DNA of 37,138 nucleotides from Anaerolineaceae bacterium UBA4890 (GTDB lineage: Bacteria > Chloroflexota > Anaerolineae > Anaerolineales > Anaerolineaceae), in the NCBI GenBank assembly GCA_002399085.1, contig DHCY01000009.1, positions 346 to 37,483 on the forward strand, read 5' to 3'. A model generated the notes under the pieces. The model saw only the letters and a program-made list of their open reading frames with translations. It did no database searches and was not told the DNA's origin. This document shows positions 24,328 through 31,621 of this stretch, piece after piece. Numbering within the stretch: position 1 is the stretch's first letter; each line of letters starts with the position of its first letter. Made by a program: the position numbers and the translations under genes.

Positions 24328-25134
24328 ATGAACAAGAGAACGAAGTTTTTATCATCTGCTGTCATGTTTTTATTGATGACCGTAATGACAATTGCCGCCT
24401 TTAGCACCAGCAATCGAGCCAATGCCCAAACACCCTACAACACTCCAACTGCTGATGCTGCTGGCAGAATTATGTATACTGTACAGCCGGGTGAGTTTTG
24501 TTCTCAGATCCAGGAGCGCACCGGTGTGCCCATTTCAGAAATCATCCGCCTGAATGGGCTGACCGAAGCCTGTGAGGTCTTTGGCGGAGACGAAATCGTG
24601 ATCGGCATGGTCGAAGTAACACCTCTGCCTCCCACCCCAACCGCCACGACCCCACCTGGTCAGATCACCCCCACCCTGACACCCATGCCCGGTCTGGCTG
24701 AAATCTGCGTGGTTCTCTTCCATGACATGGATGGCAACGGCATGCGCACCGAAGGCGAAGACTACCTCTATGGCGGTGAAGTAAGCATCAACGACCGCCT
24801 CGGCGTGATTTCACGCACTGGCACAACGGTTGCTGGCAGCCCCGATATCGTCGATCCGTATTGCTTCACCGATTTGCCAGTGGGTACCTACAATATCTCA
24901 ATCGCCGTCCCCGACGATTTCAACCCAACCACTGTGACCAACTACCCCCTCGAAGTTCGCGCTGGCGAATCTGCCACCATCGACTTTGGCGCTCAACTGG
25001 CAACCCAGCCAGGTGCTGAAGTGGTCAGCGATACGGTCAGGCGCGTCCCGATACTGGGGATTGTGGGTCTGATCATTTTGCTGGCAGGGGTTGGATTAGG
25101 CGTGTATATGTGGCGCTCCAACAAAACTGAATAG
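24328..25134 (+). CDS. LysM-domain secreted membrane-anchored protein
   Basis: A 268-residue exported protein. The signal peptide covers about 1-33, ending near ANAQ. A LysM domain lies at about 49-93 (YTVQPGEFCSQIQERTG, LNGL, GDEIVIG), which binds glycans such as peptidoglycan. A Pro-Thr linker (97-120) follows. Next is a beta-rich domain (125-235) with DMDGNGMRTEGEDYLYGGEV, reminiscent of SdrD-B/carboxypeptidase-regulatory-like domains including a calcium-type DxDGNG loop. A C-terminal membrane span is at about 243-260, followed by RSNK. It is probably a cell-surface protein. AGGAG precedes the start. Confidence 0.88.
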   Translation: MNKRTKFLSSAVMFLLMTVMTIAAFSTSNRANAQTPYNTPTADAAGRIMYTVQPGEFCSQIQERTGVPISEIIRLNGLTEACEVFGGDEIVIGMVEVTPLPPTPTATTPPGQITPTLTPMPGLAEICVVLFHDMDGNGMRTEGEDYLYGGEVSINDRLGVISRTGTTVAGSPDIVDPYCFTDLPVGTYNISIAVPDDFNPTTVTNYPLEVRAGESATIDFGAQLATQPGAEVVSDTVRRVPILGIVGLIILLAGVGLGVYMWRSNKTE

Positions 25135-25158
25135 CAGATGTTCCGTTTATTTTTGTAA

Positions 25159-25195
25159 GGGATGGCGCTACCCTCGTGAGGGTCCATGCCATCCC
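25159..25195. repeat. Bulged hairpin after the LysM gene
   Basis: GGGATGGC (25159-25166) pairs with GCCATCCC (25188-25195), and inside ACCCT (25170-25174) pairs with AGGGT (25179-25183). No T run follows on either strand, so it may be a folded repeat and not a classical terminator. It lies between converging genes. Confidence 0.6.
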
Positions 25196-25202
25196 GCATC
25201 CT

Positions 25203-25290
25203 GCCAGTTCGCGAAGGTCTTCCGATCGAGCGGACAGTTGGCGAAGGTCTCCTGACCAAGCTTGCCAGTTCGCGAAGGTCTCCTCCAGTT
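25203..25290 (+). repeat. Tandem 30-31-bp palindromic repeat, about 2.8 copies
   Basis: Copies begin with CAGTTCGCGAAGGTCT at 25205, CAGTTGGCGAAGGTCT at 25235 and CAGTTCGCGAAGGTCT at 25266. Units are directly adjacent, with no spacers. The second holds GGTCTCCTGACC, a small palindrome. The array runs to the 3' end of the molybdoenzyme gene (stop at 25289) and shares its unit with 15674-15720. Confidence 0.85.
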
Positions 25291-25915
25291 AAACCCGGCG
25301 ACCTCTGACCCTCTGCTCAAGCCAGATATCAGCTTCATTGTGGTAGCCGGCTTGCTCCCAGAAACCAGGTATGTCCACCGTGCTAAACTCCAGCCCGCGC
25401 AGCCATTTGGCACCTTTCCAGAAATAAACATCTTTCAGGTCATCCCGTCCGGGTATTGCCCCGCAAATTCCACGCAGGGGTGCCCCGTGCTCCGGGGTAA
25501 TCGGGTTGCCTTCATAGTGGGTAGCCAGCAGGAAGTTCTCGCCCTCCATAACGTCCATGGGCAGGTTTGCTGTGTAGCCGAATTCTGCATGCTGAATTAC
25601 AAAGCGCGCTTTATCTGTCGGCACAACCAACCCTAACTCGCGCAGCGTCTCCAGGCTCACACCCTCCCACGAGGTGTCCAATTTGCTCCATTTGGTCACA
25701 CAGTGGATGTCCATGGTCAGCTTGGTGCGGGGCAAAGCGCTGAATACTTCCCAGGTAAGCGTGAGTGGTTTCTCCACCTCACCCCAAACACGGAATTTCC
25801 AGGTTTGCGGGTCAAAAGCCGGCACCGGACCCATGTGCAGCACAGGGAAACGGGCAGTCAGGTACTGTCCTGGTGGGATCCTGCCTTTTGTTTCATCGTC
25901 AAGTTTGCCAAACAT
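25289..25915 (-). CDS. Sulfite-oxidase-like molybdopterin oxidoreductase
   Basis: A 208-residue single-domain member of the sulfite oxidase/YedY superfamily, which binds molybdopterin. FPVLHMGPVPAFDPQTWKFRVWG opens it. C72 in MDIHCVTKWSKLDTSWEGV is the expected Mo ligand. HGAPLR and YFWKGAKWLRGLEF form the cofactor pocket, and PGFWEQAGYH is typical near the end. No twin-arginine signal is present, so it is probably cytoplasmic. Between GAPLR and YFWK lie about 14 residues (GICGAIPGRDDLKDV), more than I recall for most relatives. AGGAGG precedes the ATG. It starts 8 bp after the UPF0173 gene's stop and is probably cotranscribed with it. Substrate unknown. Confidence 0.88.
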   Translation of the reverse strand: MFGKLDDETKGRIPPGQYLTARFPVLHMGPVPAFDPQTWKFRVWGEVEKPLTLTWEVFSALPRTKLTMDIHCVTKWSKLDTSWEGVSLETLRELGLVVPTDKARFVIQHAEFGYTANLPMDVMEGENFLLATHYEGNPITPEHGAPLRGICGAIPGRDDLKDVYFWKGAKWLRGLEFSTVDIPGFWEQAGYHNEADIWLEQRVRGRRV

Positions 25916-25923
25916 ATTGCCTC

Positions 25924-26607
25924 CTACAGGCTCAGGGTCTCCCCTGGTTTAAGCACAATTACTTCGGTTTCGGTTTCCGCTTCCACGCGCTTCTTCCAGG
26001 CTTCAGGATCCTGGCTGATCAGCTCCCAGGTACTGTAATGCGTGGGAACCACCTGTTTTGGTCGCAGTAGTTTGACTGCACGCAGGGCATCGTCAGGACC
26101 CATGGTGTAGTTATCGCCAATCGGGATCACTGCCAGGTCCAGCCCTACATTGCCGATCAGTTCCATGTCGCCAAACAACCCGGTATCGCCGGCAAAATAG
26201 ATTTTCTTGTCGCCAGGCGTAGTTATCAAGAAACCAGCCGGGTTTCCCCCATAGCTGCCATCAGGCAGCGCTGAGCCATGAATTGCCTTGGTAAGCTTCA
26301 GGTAGCCGAAGGGATGCTCAAAACCGCCCCCGATGTGCTGGGCGTGGGTTTTGAGCCCTTTCTTTTCCAACCAGGCGCTAATCTCGAAATTGCTGATGCA
26401 GAGCGCTCCCGTTCGTTTGGCGATGGCTTCGGTGTCGCCGATGTGGTCGTGGTGACCGTGGGTGATCAAGATAAAATCGGCATCAACCTCCTCTGCCTTG
26501 GTTGAAGCAACCGGATTTCCAGTGAAGTAAGGGTCGATCAGCAGCTTGTGCTCACCAATTTGCAATCCGTGCGTGGCATGTCCGTACCAGGTATAAATTG
26601 TTTCCAT
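25924..26607 (-). CDS. UPF0173 metal-dependent hydrolase (metallo-beta-lactamase fold)
   Basis: A 227-residue MBL-fold hydrolase of the UPF0173/YtkL group. The metal motif HGHHDH (H50, H52, D54, H55) is complete. Later ligands include the H in AIHGSALPDG, the Asp in YFAGDTGLFGDM, and the terminal H of VVPTHYSTWE. It opens with YTWYGHATHGLQIG as in the UlaG-like branch. Length is normal. AGGAG stands before the ATG. The natural substrate of the family is not established. It is upstream of, and probably cotranscribed with, the molybdoenzyme gene. Confidence 0.92.
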   Translation of the reverse strand: METIYTWYGHATHGLQIGEHKLLIDPYFTGNPVASTKAEEVDADFILITHGHHDHIGDTEAIAKRTGALCISNFEISAWLEKKGLKTHAQHIGGGFEHPFGYLKLTKAIHGSALPDGSYGGNPAGFLITTPGDKKIYFAGDTGLFGDMELIGNVGLDLAVIPIGDNYTMGPDDALRAVKLLRPKQVVPTHYSTWELISQDPEAWKKRVEAETETEVIVLKPGETLSL

Positions 26608-26698
26608 TGCATTCTCCTGGGCTTATTATAACGAGGATGGGCAGTAGAAAGTGTGGTTGTATTGGTTGTGAAAACGGCTTTCATCTTGATCGTTTATT

Positions 26699-26788
26699 GT
26701 CATCCTGAGACTATATTGCTACACAAATTGTGCTTCGCAAGGATCTTTGCGTTCGAATCGTTATGATCTTCACTTTGTTCAGAATGAC
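26699..26788. repeat. REP-like repeat with GTCATYCTGA ends
   Basis: GTCATCCTGA (26699-26708) and TCAGAATGAC (26779-26788) are near-perfect inverted ends. The inside carries GCTTCGCAAGGATCTTTGCG and a second GATCTTCACTTTGTTC segment. This resembles the widespread bacterial interspersed sequences of GTCATTCTGA-GCGAAG-GATCT type. Confidence 0.6.
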
Positions 26789-26913
26789 AAAACAAAAACC
26801 ACGTTCAAAAGGACAGATAACGTATAGGTCGGAATGATACCGCCAAGATTTATTCGAGATCCTGGAGTCTTGCGTGGGCTCACTACGCAACGACATTATC
26901 GAATAGCATCGAT

Positions 26914-26974
26914 GGCGGAGTGAGGTGGGCAACAGCTCTATTCAGAGAACATTTCCAACCCACCTCATTCCGCC
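26914..26974. repeat. Large hairpin with 16-bp arms
   Basis: GGCGGAGTGAGGTGGG (26914-26929) is complementary to 26959-26974 except at one position that would be a G-U pair in RNA. The loop is 29 bases. It lies 41 bases beyond the stop of the anti-sigma gene (minus strand) but lacks a T run. Confidence 0.7.
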
Positions 26975-27014
26975 CTACAGTATCCCGATTTTCTCTATCT
27001 GAAAATTGGAATAA

Positions 27015-28427
27015 TTACATCTCAAATTCCAATTCCCAATCCACCCAATATTCCAAGGTGACTTGATTCAAGAAAAATTCCACAGGACCAGTCAAATACT
27101 CCGGAAAACTAACGGTGTTGTAAATAAGGTCATCAGGGTCAGGTGGGATCATCCCGTTTCTCGACGGTCCTTGGCATCCGGCGCCTTTAACAAATCGGTT
27201 TATGCAAATAGAAATCGCTGTGACTGGGTCTGGGCTTTGCATTACCAACCGAAACTTGACCTGATCTTCGTTCGCCTGCAAAACTTCAACACCCAGTAGA
27301 TGGAAACTGTAGGGTTCGAAGTTAAACCATCGATCCACTTCGATGTAATCGCCCTTAGAGTATGCATCCGGAAAGTCAATCGTCAAAAACGTATCAACCT
27401 TTGTTTCGCCACTTACTTCATAGAAATTGAGATCGACAATACTTTGAAGAATTATCTGGTCAATCTGCAAAGTGTATGTTCTGCCTACAGGCAAAACGGG
27501 ATGAATAGTGAACTCCACCTCGTCGGTCGGGCAGTCTTTATTCCGCGGGTCGTTCGCGCAGTGGTAGACATCTTCGATCGGATACCAGCCCCCCTGGTCG
27601 TCGCGCAGACTCCAGAAAATCAAAAAGTTGAGAAGTTCAAATGTTTCGGGTATGTTTACCTTAACCTTTATTGTCGTCCCTCTGGCTGGTATGTTCTTAA
27701 TATCGACAATTTCCGCCTTCAATTCACTGGGTTCGAATTCACTTAGCATGTTTTGGTCGACAGAAGGTAGTTTGTCGTCATTTGTTATTATGGCAACGGT
27801 CATGGTAACTTCCCATGCTTCATCCAATGGATTGGACTTAAAGGGCAGGTCCGGAACCACAAGGCTAATTTCCTCGCCAGGATCTTGTTCTAGTGCTGGG
27901 AAATGGATATCAAGTATAAAATCCGTTGAACCATCTCCATATCCATAACTTGCTCCATTGGATTTGAATACCTTCCCACCAGGGAGAAGTAAATAAGGTT
28001 GCTCAAAAAAGCGTTCGTTATCCATAGCCAGTTCTGAGGGATCAAACCCGCTCACCCCAACACTGATATACAGCTCCTTTTCTGTGCTGACGACCGTGAG
28101 CAAATTAAGGTTTAGCCGTTCGTAGTTGGATCCTGACTCAACAGGAACTAGGACCAGGTTCTCTGGCTGCCCAACCGGGCGATAGTTTGGGATCAGCCAG
28201 GAACGAACCTGAGCCAGAACTTCGCCCGGTCCGAGAGCAATAACCACCAATGCCAGAAGCGCCAATACCCCTATCGCAAACTTGCGTACACGTTTTCTTT
28301 TGAGACGAGACCTGTCAATTTTGTTTTCGACTGTTTTCCATATAAGATCTTGGCGGCTCTCACTCAAACTTCTACGTTTGAAACTCAAGGAAAGGTTTTG
28401 TTCCAGATTCTCATATTTTTGATTCAT
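27015..28427 (-). CDS. Putative membrane anti-sigma factor with large extracellular domain
   Basis: A 470-residue single-span protein. The N-terminal 45 residues are cytoplasmic and basic, containing RSLSESRQDLIWKTVENKI. A membrane span covers about 50-66 (AIGVLALLALVVIAL). The large C-terminal ectodomain consists of beta-strand-rich repeats (LNLLTVVSTEKELYISVGVS, ISLVVPDLPF, TIKVKVNIPETFELLNFLI), like DUF4179-type proteins. The ATG at 28427 has GGAGG six bases upstream and starts one base after the sigma stop, so translation is coupled. No zinc HxxxCxxC motif is present. The anti-sigma role is inferred from position and topology. Confidence 0.75.
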   Translation of the reverse strand: MNQKYENLEQNLSLSFKRRSLSESRQDLIWKTVENKIDRSRLKRKRVRKFAIGVLALLALVVIALGPGEVLAQVRSWLIPNYRPVGQPENLVLVPVESGSNYERLNLNLLTVVSTEKELYISVGVSGFDPSELAMDNERFFEQPYLLLPGGKVFKSNGASYGYGDGSTDFILDIHFPALEQDPGEEISLVVPDLPFKSNPLDEAWEVTMTVAIITNDDKLPSVDQNMLSEFEPSELKAEIVDIKNIPARGTTIKVKVNIPETFELLNFLIFWSLRDDQGGWYPIEDVYHCANDPRNKDCPTDEVEFTIHPVLPVGRTYTLQIDQIILQSIVDLNFYEVSGETKVDTFLTIDFPDAYSKGDYIEVDRWFNFEPYSFHLLGVEVLQANEDQVKFRLVMQSPDPVTAISICINRFVKGAGCQGPSRNGMIPPDPDDLIYNTVSFPEYLTGPVEFFLNQVTLEYWVDWELEFEM

Positions 28428-28428
28428 C

Positions 28429-29001
28429 TTATACCTCCATGTGCGAACGAAGCTTATCCAGCACCGAATTATGTGCTTTACGGACGGCATCTTCTTTTTT
28501 ACCCACAACTTGCCCCATTTCACTGAAAGTCAGCCCGGCAGTATACCGCAGGATAAGCAATTCCAATTCTCCCGGGCTAAGCTTTTCAAGTTGAGACTTT
28601 AGAAAGATTTGGCTGTCGAGATCGATCCCCTCGCTTTGTTCGGGCAAGGAGATTTCTTCAAGATTCAGCCATTGATGATCATGGTTTCGATAATGATCGA
28701 AAGTCAGATTTCTGGCAATGGTAAGTAGCCAGGCAAGAAAACTCCCCTTTTCACGGTAATGGTTTAGATGTTGGATGGCTCTGACAAAAACTTCGGAGGT
28801 TAAATCTTCCGCGTCAGGATGAGAGCTGACTCTTGCTAAGATATAAGCGTAGACCCTGTCGACAAATTGGATATAAATTGGATAAAAAGCAGCTCGGTCT
28901 TTTCTTGCTGCCGCAACCATTTCGGTCAAGTTCAAGGTTTGGTTCGTGCCCGCCTCCATGTTGGAAGCTGAGCCTGAAATATCGACCTCACCAAAGGACA
29001 T
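28429..29001 (-). CDS. ECF-type RNA polymerase sigma factor
   Basis: A 190-residue sigma-70 family ECF factor. Region 2 is AFYPIYIQFVDRVYAYILARV through DAEDLTSEVFVRAIQHL and SFLAWLLTIARNLTFDHYR. Region 4 is LSPGELELLILRYTAGLTFS followed by EMGQVVGKKEDAVRKAHNSV. The ATG at 29001 is chosen over a TTG at 29025, because AAAGGAGG stands immediately upstream. The last codons (ATGGAGGTATAA) contain the Shine-Dalgarno site of the following putative anti-sigma gene. Such pairs usually control a surface-stress or transport response; the target promoter here is unknown. Confidence 0.94.
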   Translation of the reverse strand: MSFGEVDISGSASNMEAGTNQTLNLTEMVAAARKDRAAFYPIYIQFVDRVYAYILARVSSHPDAEDLTSEVFVRAIQHLNHYREKGSFLAWLLTIARNLTFDHYRNHDHQWLNLEEISLPEQSEGIDLDSQIFLKSQLEKLSPGELELLILRYTAGLTFSEMGQVVGKKEDAVRKAHNSVLDKLRSHMEV

Positions 29002-29114
29002 GTTCCCTCCTTTCGATCCCCACAAAACCCGCGTGGGTTAGAAACATTATCGCTCTCTGTTAAGTTAAACGGAGAATTAGCCACAAACCGGAATTATTCA
29101 AGTAATTTTGTTCT

Positions 29115-31304
29115 TTACAAAATCTCCAGCTTTGCCAATGAGGCAATCAGTGCTTTCAAACCATGCCCCTCAAAATAGACTTCCACAGTTTCATCACCAT
29201 GTTCCAGCTTGCTGCTCTTTACAACCCCACGACCATAAGTTGGGTGGCGCACCTGCATGCCGCTCTTGTAACGTGTCTTGGCAGGCTTATCCAGCGGCAC
29301 CTGGGTGTTGCGCTGCCATGCCGGCGTCTCCCAGCGGGATTGCTGATCCCATTCACGCGCAAAGGTGCTCCGGCGTGGCTGGGCATAGATATCCTGCTTC
29401 ACCAGGCTGTTTGGTAAATCCTTCAAGAAACGCGAAGCGATCGTATCCTCGTAAGTGCCATAAGGGCTGCGACGCCTGAGCGCGCGGGTAAGGGTCAGTT
29501 TTTTGCGGGCGCGGGTGATGCCGACATAAAGCAGGCGGCGTTCTTCTGCCAGGTCTTCCTCTTCATCGCGCGAACGGCTGTGAGGCAGTAGCATCTCATC
29601 CAGCCCAACAATGTAAACCCGATCAAACTCGAGCCCCTTGGCAGCGTGTAGCGTCAGCATGGTGGGGGTATCCAGTTCGTCTGGAAGCGTATCCTGGTCT
29701 GCCACCAAAGCCATCGCCTCCAAAAAATCCTGCAAGCCGCGGGTTTCGTATTCCATCACCACCGCGCGCAACTCGAGCAGGTTTTCCCAGCGGTCCGCTC
29801 CCTCATCGCTCTTATCCTGGATGTAGCTTTCGAACTCAGTATCAGCCACAATGCGGTCAAAAAGGATGCTCAGGGTATTATCCTGGGCGACCTGCCGCCA
29901 ACTCACCAGCAGGTTGGCAAAGCGCAACAGCTTTTCACCCGCTCTGCCCAGCGCTGCCAGATCGGGGTTTTCCGGTCGGGTCAGCTCGAGCAAGGTTTCG
30001 CCCATGCTCAAGCCCTTGCTTTGCGCCAATTCCGCCAGGCTCTCGATGGTTTTACCGCCGATCCCGCGAGGAGGAAGGTTGATCACCCGTCTCAGGCTGA
30101 CTTCATCCATCGGGTTGTAGACCAGGCGCATAAAGGCGATTACATCGCGCACTTCCTTGCGACCGTAAAAGCGCTGCGCCCCAACCAGACGGTAACTGAT
30201 GCCCTCGCGCCGGAAAGCTTCTTCCAATACACGGCTCTGGGCGTTTGTGCGGTACATGATGGCAAATTCACTGGGGTTGCACCCCTCACGGATGCCATCT
30301 TGAATGTCGTTGACCACCAAATAGGCTTCTTCGCGGTCATCCTCTGCCACAACCAGCCGAATTTTTTCGCCGGTTTGCGCCTGCGTGAAAAGGTGCTTAC
30401 GGGTACGATTGAGGTTTTGGTCAATTACAGCCATGGCGCAATCGAGGATGGTCTGCGTGGATCGGTAGTTTTGCTCCAGCAAAATCACCTCGGCGTTCTT
30501 GAAATCATTCTTGAAACGGTCAAGATTGCGATAGTCGGCTCCGCGCCAGCGGTAGATGGACTGGTCTTCATCGCCAACCACGTAAAGGTTCTTATGAATC
30601 CGGGCGAGGTTACGCAGGATGGCATATTGCGAATAGTTGGTATCCTGGAATTCATCCACCAGGATATGCTCAAATTTATGAGCGTAGGTATCGCGAACAA
30701 CCGGATAGTTCTCAAAAAGCTGGTTGGTGTAGACCAGCATGTCGTCAAAATCCATGGCGTTATTTTGCACCAGCCGTTGCTGGTAGAGCGCGTACAGGCG
30801 TTTGACCTGCTCTTCACGAAAGTCCCTTACCGGATAGTTCTCAGGACCCACCAAGTCGTTCTTGGCGTTGGAAATTGCCGCCAAAACCGAGGCGGGTCGG
30901 TAGAGCTTTTCGTCCAGGTTGTTGTCCTTCAGAATTTGCTTCATCAGGGCTTCCTGGTCATCGGCGTCAAATATCACGAAATTTTTATTTACAGGTAAAA
31001 GGTCGGCTTCGCGCCGCAAAATGCGCCCGCAAATGGCGTGGAAAGTGCCCAGCCAGATACCTTCGGCATGCGGACCAATCAATTGCGTGACACGCTCGCC
31101 CATCTGACGGGCAGCCTTGTTGGTGAAGGTCACCGCCAGGATGTTATAGGCGGGTATGTTCAGGACGCTGATCAGGTAGGCGATGCGATAGGTGAGCACG
31201 CGTGTTTTGCCAGAGCCGGGTCCAGCCAATACGATCGTGGGTCCGGGAGGGGCAGCAACAGCGAGTTGTTGTTGGGGGTTAAGCCGTTTGAGTAAATCTT
31301 CCAT
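29115..31304 (-). CDS. pcrA: UvrD/PcrA-family ATP-dependent DNA helicase
   Basis: A superfamily 1A 3'-5' DNA helicase acting in repair and replication restart. The Q motif LNPQQQLAV is followed by Walker A AGPGSGKT (27-34). Motif Ia is AVTFTNKAARQM, motif II VDEFQDTN (216-223) and motif III GDEDQSIYRWRGA (244-256). Motif IV is LEQNYRST, motif V LHAAKGLEFDRV and motif VI LLYVGITRARKKL. The C-terminal tail KSGMQVRHPTYGRGVVKSSK is the Tudor-like RNA-polymerase-binding element of PcrA. The 729-residue length is normal. No Shine-Dalgarno site is obvious. Confidence 0.96.
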   Translation of the reverse strand: MEDLLKRLNPQQQLAVAAPPGPTIVLAGPGSGKTRVLTYRIAYLISVLNIPAYNILAVTFTNKAARQMGERVTQLIGPHAEGIWLGTFHAICGRILRREADLLPVNKNFVIFDADDQEALMKQILKDNNLDEKLYRPASVLAAISNAKNDLVGPENYPVRDFREEQVKRLYALYQQRLVQNNAMDFDDMLVYTNQLFENYPVVRDTYAHKFEHILVDEFQDTNYSQYAILRNLARIHKNLYVVGDEDQSIYRWRGADYRNLDRFKNDFKNAEVILLEQNYRSTQTILDCAMAVIDQNLNRTRKHLFTQAQTGEKIRLVVAEDDREEAYLVVNDIQDGIREGCNPSEFAIMYRTNAQSRVLEEAFRREGISYRLVGAQRFYGRKEVRDVIAFMRLVYNPMDEVSLRRVINLPPRGIGGKTIESLAELAQSKGLSMGETLLELTRPENPDLAALGRAGEKLLRFANLLVSWRQVAQDNTLSILFDRIVADTEFESYIQDKSDEGADRWENLLELRAVVMEYETRGLQDFLEAMALVADQDTLPDELDTPTMLTLHAAKGLEFDRVYIVGLDEMLLPHSRSRDEEEDLAEERRLLYVGITRARKKLTLTRALRRRSPYGTYEDTIASRFLKDLPNSLVKQDIYAQPRRSTFAREWDQQSRWETPAWQRNTQVPLDKPAKTRYKSGMQVRHPTYGRGVVKSSKLEHGDETVEVYFEGHGLKALIASLAKLEIL

Positions 31305-31352
31305 AGCAGACGAATTGTACCAAAGGGAACAGGGAAAAACAGAAAGTCAAAA

Positions 31353-31617
31353 TGTACGGAACGCACACCCGGGCGTTCCAAGCAGTGATTACTCAGAATT
31401 TGCATTATCCGCCTGCCTTGGAAGCGAAACGGGGGGTTCCGTAAAGGTGGCAGGGGTAAAGAGAAGGTTCGATGTCTGTGTACGGAACGCACACCCGGGC
31501 GTTCCAAGCAGTGGCTACTAAGAATGGGCATGGGAACAGCGCCATTATCGCCCGCCCTGGAAGCGAAGCAGAGGGTTCCGTAAAGGTGGCAGGGGTAAAG
31601 AGGAGGATCGATGTCCG
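31353..31617. repeat. Tandem direct repeat, two copies of about 126 and 139 bp
   Basis: Copy 1 is 31353-31478 and copy 2 is 31479-31617. Both begin TGTACGGAACGCACACCCGG and end with GTAAAGGTGGCAGGGGTAAA followed by GAGRAGG and a TCGATGTC block. Copy 2 has about 13 bp extra in the middle. Each copy holds a GGAACGC/GCGTTCC hairpin near its start and a GGTTCCG near its end. The repeat fills the gap between pcrA and chrA. A reading frame through it on the minus strand has no start signal. Confidence 0.9.
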
Positions 31618-31621
31618 TGAA

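Larger units (their letters stand above)
26608..27014. other. Intergenic region with two interspersed inverted repeats
   Basis: No convincing gene. It contains two repeat-type hairpins (26699-26788 and 26914-26974, listed separately). A 73-codon reading frame on the minus strand has no start signals and consists of repeat sequence. The UPF0173 promoter should lie near 26620-26660. Confidence 0.7.

Noticed and set aside
25203..25290. Regularly spaced 30-bp repeats suggesting a CRISPR array.
   Set aside because: The units are adjacent with no unique spacers, there are fewer than three copies, and no cas gene is present; it is a tandem palindromic repeat.
26711..26932. A 73-codon minus-strand frame in the 26608-27014 gap.
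   Set aside because: It is made of interspersed repeat sequence and lacks a ribosome-binding site.
30021..30998. A 325-codon open frame on the plus strand.
   Set aside because: Antisense to the helicase gene, whose motifs are complete; no independent evidence for a gene.
31172..31531. A 119-codon frame on the minus strand with LERPGVRSVH repeated twice.
   Set aside because: The repeated peptide is a direct product of the tandem DNA repeat, and the frame runs into the helicase gene; no start signal.
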